Below are positions 1-5,893 of a stretch of DNA of 6,779 nt, piece after piece. Numbering within the stretch: the stretch's first letter is position 1; the number at the start of each line of letters is the position of its first letter. Under the pieces are notes generated by a model. It saw only the letters and a list, made by a program, of their open reading frames with translations, had not been told where the DNA came from and searched no databases. The position numbers were made by a program, and so were the translations under genes. The stretch comes from an uncultured Clostridia bacterium (GTDB lineage Bacteria > Bacillota > Clostridia > Oscillospirales > Ruminococcaceae), in NCBI GenBank assembly GCA_937901805.1, contig CALDJI010000233.1, forward strand, positions 1 to 6,779. Direction: 5' to 3'.

Positions 1-1884
1 CACCGCAGTACGGCCGAGAAGAAAATGAATGACCGGGCGGTATTCCTCCTTACAGGAAACCAATTCGCTCGCCAGGCCGAGATATCCCTGGCACTGGGAT
101 AACCCCTTTTCCTCCAGCAGTCTGCCGCGCACAGTAGTCAAAGGCAAAAAGGTCGCCCGCCCGGAACCGGAGCGCTTTAAATAACGGATCGCCTGCTTAG
201 CCGCCTGTTCATCCTGGACAATCAGATTCTGCATAGAAAAACCGAGCGCCGTCTCCACTGCATATGTATATTCCTGCTGTACGGAAATCAAGCGCGACAC
301 CGGGCCTTCGATTCCAGCAAGTTCACCCTTGCGTGCCTGTGCCATGACTGCACGGACACTGTGCTGGTAACCGTCCAGGTTTTTCTCCAAATCCTCATAC
401 AGCTTGACCCGGTTCTGTTTATCACGCACTTTTGCCGCCAAATCCCGGATCTGCAAAACCACCTGTTCCAGCTTGGCAGCATGGTGCCCGCGTTTGAGCA
501 AATACCCATCCGCTATATTTCTCCGCTCCATAACCGTCTGTTGCTGCTGGGCGGAAAGTTTCTGCTGTACGGAAAGTTCCTGCTGGACCGCTGTCAGTTC
601 TTCTTCCAAACGGGAAATACGCGCCCTGCGTTCTTTCAGGGCAAAACCAAGGGATGCAATCTGTGCTTCCCTTGCTGCCTGCCCCAAACGGTAATCGCTG
701 AGCACCTGTTGTAAGGCGGACAGGGATGATGTGTCCATATGGATCTTGTTTTGCAGGCCTATGATCTGCTCCTGCATCTCCGCCGTCTGTTCACGGCGGG
801 CAAGAAGCTGCTGCTGCGTATCGGAAACTTCCTTCTCCTTTTGGGTCAGAGCCTGTTCATTTCGGCTGAGAAACGCCTCGTTATTCTGTTTTTGCTCCGT
901 AAGCTGGGCAATCTGCATATCTATACGGATTCCCATCTCCTGCGTGTGGGCAATTTCGTTTTGATTTACCGCAAGTTCCGAATCGATCTGAGAAACCCGC
1001 TGCTGGTAATCCGCCCTGCGCGAGCGGATCTCCTCAGCCAGGACTGCAAGTTTTTGGATATCGGCATACACGCGCTCAATTTCCTGTTCCGTGCGCTCCA
1101 AAGCCGCATGGTTGGCGTCGTACTCCCCCTGCCGATCGAGAATCTGCTCCTGCTGTTTTTGAATACGCCCTTTGAGTTCTTTTAACTGGCTGACCCAGAG
1201 GGAAATCTGCAGTGTTTTCCTCTGCTGTTCCAATTCGACAAATTTCTTTGCTTTTTGGGACTGGAGACGGAGCGGTTCAATTCTCCCCTCAATTTCCCCC
1301 AGAATATCGTTTAGGCGCAGCAGGTTTTCCTGCGCCAGCGCCAGACGCTTGAGCGCCTCTTCTTTGCGGTAGCGGAATTTGGAGATCCCCGCCGCCTCTT
1401 CAAAAATTTCCCGGCGATCTGTACTTTTGGCGGAGACAATTTCCGCAATACGCCCCTGGCCGATAATGGAATACCCATCCCGGCCAATCCCGGTGTCCAT
1501 CAGCAGTTCATGGATATCTTTGAGCCGGACATTCATCTGATTGATACGGTATTCGCTTTCTCCGCTGCGATAAAACTTCCGGGAAATTGTAACTTCGTCG
1601 CTGTCAATATCAAATTCCCGACTGGTATTGTCAAAGGTAATCAACACCTGTGCAAAACCGCTGGGTTTCCGCTTGGCAGTGCCCCCAAAAATGACATCCT
1701 CCATTTTTGCCCCGCGCAGGGTTTTGGTAGACTGCTCCCCCAAAACCCAGCGGATGGCGTCGCCGATATTGCTTTTCCCGCTCCCATTTGGGCCGACAAC
1801 CGCAATCATTCCCCTGTCAAATGTGAGTTTTGTGCGATCCGGAAAAGATTTAAATCCCTGAAGCTCCATAGATTTTAAATACAA
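1..1884 (-). CDS. smc: Chromosome segregation protein SMC, N-terminal part (runs off the window)
   Basis: SMC is the ATPase core of the SMC-ScpAB condensin that loads near parS and origin regions and helps compact and separate chromosomes. The frame is open for 628 codons from 1884 to base 1 with no stop; full SMC is about 1,180-1,190 residues, so about half is present. Visible in order: N-terminal ATPase head with Walker A GPNGSGKSN at residues 31-39, a conserved arginine in TLRGAK (R57), Q-loop IGQG near residues 141-144, and EEAAGISKFRYRK near 162-174; a long Gln/Glu/Lys/Arg-rich coiled coil from about 175 to 510; then the first part of the hinge from about 520, with GIEGPVSRLI, ALGFSMQNLIV and GRATFLPL. 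The TTG at 1884 was chosen because it gives the family N-terminus MYLKSMELQGFKSF and sits 7 nt after a strong Shine-Dalgarno. The ATG at 1869 would remove five conserved residues. It overlaps the upstream radical SAM gene by 10 bp. The C-terminal head (signature motif, Walker B) lies beyond base 1. Confidence 0.97.
   Translation of the reverse strand, partial: MYLKSMELQGFKSFPDRTKLTFDRGMIAVVGPNGSGKSNIGDAIRWVLGEQSTKTLRGAKMEDVIFGGTAKRKPSGFAQVLITFDNTSREFDIDSDEVTISRKFYRSGESEYRINQMNVRLKDIHELLMDTGIGRDGYSIIGQGRIAEIVSAKSTDRREIFEEAAGISKFRYRKEEALKRLALAQENLLRLNDILGEIEGRIEPLRLQSQKAKKFVELEQQRKTLQISLWVSQLKELKGRIQKQQEQILDRQGEYDANHAALERTEQEIERVYADIQKLAVLAEEIRSRRADYQQRVSQIDSELAVNQNEIAHTQEMGIRIDMQIAQLTEQKQNNEAFLSRNEQALTQKEKEVSDTQQQLLARREQTAEMQEQIIGLQNKIHMDTSSLSALQQVLSDYRLGQAAREAQIASLGFALKERRARISRLEEELTAVQQELSVQQKLSAQQQQTVMERRNIADGYLLKRGHHAAKLEQVVLQIRDLAAKVRDKQNRVKLYEDLEKNLDGYQHSVRAVMAQARKGELAGIEGPVSRLISVQQEYTYAVETALGFSMQNLIVQDEQAAKQAIRYLKRSGSGRATFLPLTTVRGRLLEEKGLSQCQGYLGLASELVSCKEEYRPVIHFLLGRTAV
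535..588 (-). repeat. 18-bp tandem repeat in the smc coiled coil (three hexapeptide units)
   Basis: On the plus strand, 553-570 and 571-588 are adjacent 18-bp units that match at 16 of 18 positions; 535-552 is a more diverged third unit. In the smc reading frame they encode VQQELS, VQQKLS and AQQQQT. The repeat unit is six residues rather than the seven of a canonical coiled coil. It lies in the coiled-coil arm, roughly residues 433-450, before the hinge. The frame is kept, so it reads as a local duplication within the gene. Confidence 0.8.
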
Positions 1885-2759
1885 CCGGCGACACCCCCTT
1901 TTTCCCGAATTTGTACTGCTCCGCGGGGAATCTCCTTCGCCTGCCGGATACAGACAGGATACCCCTGTCCCGCCAATATTTCCAAATTTCTTTTATGCTG
2001 TCCCACAGCTTTAGAGACACAGGATGGATGTACCCAAATCTCATATTCCCGCTCTTTCGGCCTGCTTTGCAACTGTAAGAGGATTCGGGACAAAAAACGC
2101 TTTGCCTCACACAGTTCCCGAAAAGCAGGATGATAGGCGCCGCCAACCGCCTGCTGTTCCACCTCTTTCGAAGCGTGCAGGCCAACCCGGATCACCTTGA
2201 TTCCTGCCTGCTCAAAGAGATCCAGTCCGTTCGCCGTATCCAGTTCTTTCTCGGATGTACTGCCGTATAAACCGGTCATCATCTGCACACCGAGAGAAAT
2301 CCCTGCATCTTTGACAAGTCTTGCAGCCGTCCTCACATCCTGAGCTGTATGGCCGCGGTTGTTTTGAAACAAAACTCCATCGTCCATGCTCTGTGCACCG
2401 AGTTCCAGCGCAGTCACACCGTAAGACCGCAGACATTCCACAATGGTTTCGTCCACAGCGTCCGGCCTGGTAGAAGCGCGGATTCCTGCAAAACCATACT
2501 CCTCTACACAGTTCTTCGCCGCCTGAAGCAATTCGCACATATAATTTTTCTCAATGGCAGTAAAACTGCCGCCGAAAAAAGCAATCTCTGTTGCATGCAC
2601 CCGTTTGCCCAAATCCTTTGCCGCCTGCTTGCACAGCGCATGGACAGACTGTCCGTCCGGAAGCTGTTCTGCCCCGGAAATGGTTCTCTGATTGCAGAAG
2701 CTGCACCGGCAGGGACAGCCGACATGCGGCACAAAAATGGAGAGGTTGGCGTGGTTCAT
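1875..2759 (-). CDS. Elp3-like radical SAM protein of the rnc-smc locus, apparently with an internal in-frame deletion
   Basis: This is a 294-residue radical SAM protein of the bacterial Elp3-like group that lacks the acetyltransferase domain. The N-terminal FVPHVGCPCRCSFCNQ carries the CX3CX2C cluster motif (C15, C19, C22) that binds the 4Fe-4S cluster and SAM. FFGGSFT at 61-67 is the SAM-binding GGE-like motif, followed by STRPD (96-100) and the LELGAQSMDD and GHTAQD stretches typical of the family. The C-terminal IWVHPSCVSKAVGQHKRNLE region (241-260) matches the family's extra C-terminal domain. From memory, relatives are about 340-350 residues and carry a stretch with an RIYPTVV-like strand after the equivalent of residue 178. 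Here EKELDTANGL runs straight into DLFEQAGIKVIRVGLH, so about 45-50 residues seem to be missing. The start overlaps the rnc stop (ATGA) and the end overlaps smc. Substrate is unknown; a tRNA or other RNA target is only a guess from Elp3 kinship. Whether the shortened protein is active is doubtful. Confidence 0.85.
   Translation of the reverse strand: MNHANLSIFVPHVGCPCRCSFCNQRTISGAEQLPDGQSVHALCKQAAKDLGKRVHATEIAFFGGSFTAIEKNYMCELLQAAKNCVEEYGFAGIRASTRPDAVDETIVECLRSYGVTALELGAQSMDDGVLFQNNRGHTAQDVRTAARLVKDAGISLGVQMMTGLYGSTSEKELDTANGLDLFEQAGIKVIRVGLHASKEVEQQAVGGAYHPAFRELCEAKRFLSRILLQLQSRPKEREYEIWVHPSCVSKAVGQHKRNLEILAGQGYPVCIRQAKEIPRGAVQIREKGGVAGCI
1892..1900 (-). promoter_or_regulatory. Ribosome binding site that fixes the TTG start of smc
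   Basis: The minus strand reads AAGGGGGTG, one base from the ideal AAGGAGGTG, followed by a 7-nt spacer and TTG. The site lies inside the last codons of the radical SAM gene, where it also encodes the Lys-Gly-Gly-Val stretch near its C-terminus. The quality and spacing of the site support the TTG start over the ATG five codons downstream. They also suggest that smc initiates well on its own while being coupled to translation of the upstream gene. Confidence 0.85.
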
Positions 2760-3430
2760 TCGCCCATCAAAGCAAGGGCTTCTCTTGCCGCCGCCTGCTC
2801 CGCGTCCTTTTTGCTGCGCCCGGTCCCTGTTCCAATCACATTGGAATTGAGTCGCACTTCCACGGTAAAGCGTTTGTCATGATCCGGACCACTTTCTTCC
2901 ACCAGGCAGTAGGAAACCTTTTCTTCTTTATTCTGCTGGATAATCTCCTGCAAAATGGTTTTGTAATCTTTTGCTTTTTCCAGTTTCTCCGGCACCAGAT
3001 CGTCGTGGAGAATATCAAGGATAAACTTTCTGGCCCGTTCCAGGCTGCCGTCCAGATAAATTGCCGCAATCACCGCTTCAACCGCATCCGCCAGAATGGA
3101 GGGACGCTCCCGTCCTCCGGTGAGCTCTTCCCCTTTTCCAAGCATTAGATAATCCCCAAGATGCAGTTTCAGTGCCTGTTTGTGCAAAGATTTTTCACAC
3201 ACGAGCGAAGCGCGGAATTTGGTGAGTTCTCCCTCCGGCATGTGTGAAAAATGCTTGTACAAATACTCCGACACTACAATGGAGAGCACGGAATCTCCCA
3301 AAAATTCCAGCCGTTCGTTGCTCTGCAGATCCTTTTTGGACTCATTGGCATAGGATGAATGGCGCAGCGCCGTCGAAAGCAGGCGCTTGTCATGAAATTC
3401 ATACCCGATATTCTTTTCGAACTCCTTCAT
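2756..3430 (-). CDS. rnc: Ribonuclease III
   Basis: RNase III is the dimeric, Mg2+-dependent endonuclease that cleaves double-stranded RNA, processing the rRNA precursor and some mRNAs in the cytoplasm. At 224 residues it is of normal length. The N-terminal nuclease domain (about 1-150) carries the signature NERLEFLGD at 38-46. Catalytic acidic positions corresponding to E. coli E38, E41, D45, E65, D114 and E117 are visible as E39, E42, D46, E66, D115 and E118. The C-terminal double-stranded RNA binding domain (about 155-224) begins at DYKTILQE and ends with GTGRSKKDAEQAAAREAL. The ATG at 3430 follows GGGAGG with a 5-nt spacer. An 82-bp gap with a hairpin separates it from plsX. Its stop overlaps the next start by 4 bp, so the downstream radical SAM gene is probably translationally coupled to it. 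No key residue is missing. Confidence 0.98.
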   Translation of the reverse strand: MKEFEKNIGYEFHDKRLLSTALRHSSYANESKKDLQSNERLEFLGDSVLSIVVSEYLYKHFSHMPEGELTKFRASLVCEKSLHKQALKLHLGDYLMLGKGEELTGGRERPSILADAVEAVIAAIYLDGSLERARKFILDILHDDLVPEKLEKAKDYKTILQEIIQQNKEEKVSYCLVEESGPDHDKRFTVEVRLNSNVIGTGTGRSKKDAEQAAAREALALMGE

Positions 3431-3435
3431 GTCGA

Positions 3436-3441
3436 CCTCCC
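3436..3441 (-). promoter_or_regulatory. Ribosome binding site of rnc
   Basis: The minus strand has GGGAGG, then 5 nt, then the ATG of rnc at 3430. It lies in the intergenic gap downstream of the hairpin at 3471-3495, so rnc can be translated independently of plsX, unlike the overlapping genes on either side. Confidence 0.75.
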
Positions 3442-3470
3442 AAAATGCTGTATCATGTATAACGGCTAAA

Positions 3471-3495
3471 GGGCAGGCGAAAAATTCGTCTGCCC
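3471..3495 (-). promoter_or_regulatory. Hairpin in the plsX-rnc gap, possible RNase III site or weak terminator
   Basis: The two 11-nt arms (3485-3495 and 3471-3481) pair at 10 of 11 positions around a UUU loop. On the transcribed strand the one interruption is an A-C mismatch seven pairs in from the base. The transcript continues with only UUUAG, so the run of U is too short for a convincing intrinsic terminator. It sits 18 nt after the plsX stop and about 40 nt before the rnc start. In E. coli RNase III cleaves a stem-loop in its own leader to lower its expression. A similar role here is an inference from position only. Confidence 0.5.
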
Positions 3496-3512
3496 GTACC
3501 GCGCATTCTTAT

Positions 3513-4520
3513 TTATGACTGTTTTGCCCGTCCCCGCTGTAAGGAGGATTCAATCTCTTCGATCACCCGTTTATCCACAAAATCCCTGGCCTGGCGAATC
3601 GCATTTTTAAACGCCTTCGCATTGGAGCTGCCATGAGCCTTGATGACGGGTTTTGCAATCCCCATCAGCGGAGCGCCGCCATATTCGGTGTAGTCCATCT
3701 TCTTTTTAAATTCCTTTAAGCCGGACATCACGCACATGGCTGCAATTTTTCCTCCAATCCCATTGAGGAACAGCCCCTTGATATTGTCAATCAGCATCAT
3801 ACCCAGCCCTTCGGTAAGTTTAAGGACCACATTTCCGGTAAAGCCATCCGCCACGGCGACTTCACAGGAACCTTCCGGCAGTTCCCTGGCTTCGACATTT
3901 CCTGCAAAGTTTATTTGCGGATTTGCCTTGAGCAGGGCATAAGCCTCATGCTGGAGCTGAGTACCTTTCGTCTCTTCTGCTCCGACATTGATAAGCCCTA
4001 CTTTAGGCTTTGGCAGGCCCATGATTTTATTCATGTACACGGAACCCATCATACCAAACTGCTCAAGCATCTCCGGACGGCATTCCAGGTTGGCGCCTGC
4101 GTCCATTAACATAAAGCACCCGTTGTTATGCGGGAAGATGGGAGCCAGTGCGGGACGTTTGATCCCTTTGATGCGCTTGACAATGAACGTAGCGCCCATC
4201 ACCAGCGCTCCTGTATTTCCTGCACTGACAAAGGCATCCCCTTTGCCCTCCGCCAGCAGGGAAAGCCCCACTGCCATGGAGCAATCCTTTTTTGCTTTGA
4301 TCACATCGCCCGGATCATCTTCCATTGTCAAAACTGTATCCGCCTGGGCAATCTCAATCCCATCCAGGGAAATGCTGTTTTCAAACGCGGCCTTTGTCAG
4401 CTGCGTCTTGTCCCCTGTTAAAGTGATGTCCACACCATATTCGGCCACCGCCATTGCGCAACCCTCTAACACCGCTTTTGGCGCATGATCGCCGCCGAAG
4501 CCATCGACAATAATTCTCAT
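3513..4520 (-). CDS. plsX: Phosphate acyltransferase PlsX
   Basis: PlsX converts acyl-ACP and phosphate to acyl-phosphate, which PlsY uses to acylate glycerol-3-phosphate in the first step of phospholipid synthesis. It acts at the inner face of the membrane. The 335-residue length is usual. Family landmarks are the N-terminal MRIIVDGFGGDHAP (1-14), the MEDDP and AKKDCSMAVGLSL stretches (66-88), SAGNTGALVMGAT (99-111), DAGANLECRPE (140-150), NVGAEETKGT (178-187), DGFTGNVVLK (225-234), and the C-terminal YTEYGGAPLMGIAKPVIKAH (277-296). The ATG at 4520 overlaps the trmFO stop as ATGA; AAAAGGAG at 4532-4539 lies 11 nt upstream inside trmFO, a rather long spacer. In many Firmicutes plsX precedes fabD, fabG and acpP before rnc; none of these is present here. 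I saw no FapR-like operator. Confidence 0.98.
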   Translation of the reverse strand: MRIIVDGFGGDHAPKAVLEGCAMAVAEYGVDITLTGDKTQLTKAAFENSISLDGIEIAQADTVLTMEDDPGDVIKAKKDCSMAVGLSLLAEGKGDAFVSAGNTGALVMGATFIVKRIKGIKRPALAPIFPHNNGCFMLMDAGANLECRPEMLEQFGMMGSVYMNKIMGLPKPKVGLINVGAEETKGTQLQHEAYALLKANPQINFAGNVEARELPEGSCEVAVADGFTGNVVLKLTEGLGMMLIDNIKGLFLNGIGGKIAAMCVMSGLKEFKKKMDYTEYGGAPLMGIAKPVIKAHGSSNAKAFKNAIRQARDFVDKRVIEEIESSLQRGRAKQS

Positions 4521-5830
4521 TCTGGCACACGCTCCTTTTCTAGGATTTGCCGCATCCGGTCAAGCGATCGCCGGCTAAGCGCCGCATACCGGTCCTGTTT
4601 ACTTTTTATCTTCTCCTCCAGAGGAGGCAATATTCCCATATTGCTTCCCATTGGCTGGAACTGTTTGACGGATTCGTCGCTGATATAGGCACACAACGCA
4701 CCGATCATCGTCTCTTTTGGGAACCGAATCAGTTCTTTCCCTGCAAGGATTCGAGCGAGATTGCGCCCGGCCACGATTCCGGAAGAGGAGGATTCAATAT
4801 ATCCTTCGGTACCGGTAATCTGTCCGGCAAAAAAAATCCGTGGATCGCTTTTCAGGCGGAAACTGGAATCCAGCAGTCTCGGCGAATCAAGGAAAGTATT
4901 CCGGTGCATTACGCCATAGCGTACAAACTGGGCGTTTTCCAGGCCCGGAATCATGGAAAAAACCCGTTTCTGCTCCCCAAATTTCAGGTTTGTCTGGAAT
5001 CCAACCAGGTTGTACATGGTTCCGTCCCGGTTTTCCTTTCTCAGCTGAACCACCGCCCAAGGACGTTTCCCAGTATGTGGATCGCGCAGGCCGACCGGCT
5101 TGAGCGGTCCGTACCGGATAGCATCATGTCCCCGTTTTGCCAGCACTTCAACAGGCATACATCCCTCATAGACAGTAAAACCCTGCTCGAAAGCTTTCAG
5201 TTCCACCGTCTCTGCCCGTGTCAGCTCCTGCACAAAGGATTCATATTGTTCTTTATCCATGGGACAGTTAATATAGTCGCTGTCTCCCCGGTCGTACCGG
5301 GCGGCAAAAAACACCCGTTCCTGATCAATGCTTTCAAAGCTGACAATGGGGGCCGCCGCGTCATAAAAACTGAGCGTCTCCTGCCCGCATTTTTCCCGGA
5401 TGGCATTGGCGAATGCATCTGAAGTAAGCGGCCCTGTTGCTATAATAACATATCCTTCCGGGATTTGTGTGACTTCTCCGGAAACAATTTCAATATTTTT
5501 ATGGGAACGGATCCGCTGTGTTACTGCATCGGAAAATTTTATACGGTCTACAGCAAGCGCCCCGCCTGCCGGGACGCTGCACTCGTCAGCGCACTGCATA
5601 ATGAGGGAATCGAGCATCCGCATCTCTTCTTTCAGCAGACCGGCGGCGGATTCCACCCGCATCGCCTTCAGGGAATTGGAGCAGACCAGTTCTGCAAAAC
5701 CCTCGTATTTATGCGCAGGGGAATATTTTTCCGGTTTCATCTCATACAGCCTCACTGAAATCCCTGCGTTCGCGAGCTGCCATGCCGCTTCACATCCTGC
5801 AAGCCCCGCGCCGATTACATGTACCGTCAT
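4517..5830 (-). CDS. trmFO: Folate- and FAD-dependent tRNA m5U54 methyltransferase TrmFO
   Basis: TrmFO makes ribothymidine at position 54 of the tRNA T-loop, using methylenetetrahydrofolate as carbon donor and FAD/NAD(P)H as reductant; it replaces the SAM-dependent TrmA in most Gram-positive bacteria. The 437-residue product begins with the FAD dinucleotide-binding motif VIGAGLAGCEAA (GxGxxG at 7-12) and an acidic strand end RLYEMKP. The two cysteines important in the family are visible: C50 in ELVCSNS and C224 in YEGCMP. Other landmarks are AVDRIKFS, IIATGPLTSD, GLRDPHTGKRPWAVVQLR and FFAGQITGTEGYIESSSSG near the C-terminus (333-351). I chose the ATG at 5830 because AAAAGGAG lies 7 nt upstream; the in-frame GTG at 5848 overlaps that site. 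Its stop overlaps the plsX start by 4 bp. Placement after topA is common in Firmicutes. The older name gid is the same gene. Confidence 0.97.
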   Translation of the reverse strand: MTVHVIGAGLAGCEAAWQLANAGISVRLYEMKPEKYSPAHKYEGFAELVCSNSLKAMRVESAAGLLKEEMRMLDSLIMQCADECSVPAGGALAVDRIKFSDAVTQRIRSHKNIEIVSGEVTQIPEGYVIIATGPLTSDAFANAIREKCGQETLSFYDAAAPIVSFESIDQERVFFAARYDRGDSDYINCPMDKEQYESFVQELTRAETVELKAFEQGFTVYEGCMPVEVLAKRGHDAIRYGPLKPVGLRDPHTGKRPWAVVQLRKENRDGTMYNLVGFQTNLKFGEQKRVFSMIPGLENAQFVRYGVMHRNTFLDSPRLLDSSFRLKSDPRIFFAGQITGTEGYIESSSSGIVAGRNLARILAGKELIRFPKETMIGALCAYISDESVKQFQPMGSNMGILPPLEEKIKSKQDRYAALSRRSLDRMRQILEKERVPE

Positions 5831-5837
5831 CCGTTTT

Positions 5838-5845
5838 CTCCTTTT
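5838..5845 (-). promoter_or_regulatory. Ribosome binding site that decides the trmFO start
   Basis: The minus strand reads AAAAGGAG, a 7-nt spacer and ATG at 5830. A GTG at 5848 is in frame and would add six mostly basic residues (MKRRKR), but it runs directly into this site and has no Shine-Dalgarno of its own at a usable distance. The ATG start puts the FAD-binding strand right at the N-terminus, as in the family. Confidence 0.8.
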
Positions 5846-5860
5846 CACACTATAAACCCA

Positions 5861-5887
5861 TCCCTGCGGCCGATAGTGCCGCAGGGA
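5861..5887 (-). other. Perfect 10-bp GC-rich hairpin between topA and trmFO
   Basis: TCCCTGCGGC and its exact reverse complement are separated by 7 nt (10-nt arms 5861-5870 and 5878-5887). On the transcribed strand the stem begins 6 nt after the topA stop and is followed by TGGGTTTATAG, which lacks a proper T run, so termination would be weak at best. On the opposite strand the stem is followed by CTCC and then TTTTATTTTT, more terminator-like, though no plus-strand gene points into it. It may partly end topA transcription, protect the topA 3' end, or be a processing point between topA and trmFO. Confidence 0.55.
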
Positions 5888-5893
5888 CTCCTT

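Noticed and set aside
739..1185. Leu-rich plus-strand open frame that could look like a membrane protein
   Set aside because: It is antisense to the Gln/Glu-rich SMC coiled coil; reverse complements of CAG, GAA and AAA codons give apparent Leu and Phe runs.
1875..2759. Frameshifted pseudogene reading of the radical SAM gene
   Set aside because: Both halves are in one frame with no internal stop and the C-terminal domain is intact; the change is in-frame, so it is kept as a CDS.
2349..2882. Plus-strand open frame of 177 codons and an overlapping one to 3148
   Set aside because: They run antisense to the radical SAM gene and rnc, with no recognisable motifs.
3452..3465. TATACAT-like sequence as a possible promoter for rnc
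   Set aside because: Only a partial match to a -10 box, with no clear -35 partner; not enough to annotate.
4547..5422. Plus-strand open frame of 291 codons
   Set aside because: It lies fully antisense to trmFO, which has clear family motifs. The translation shows no recognisable domain and is a shadow of the coding strand.
5831..5848. Alternative GTG start for trmFO adding MKRRKR
   Set aside because: It overlaps the Shine-Dalgarno of the ATG at 5830 and lacks its own ribosome binding site.
5849..5854. TATAGT as a possible -10 box before trmFO
   Set aside because: No acceptable -35 box lies 16-18 bp upstream; that position falls within the hairpin loop.
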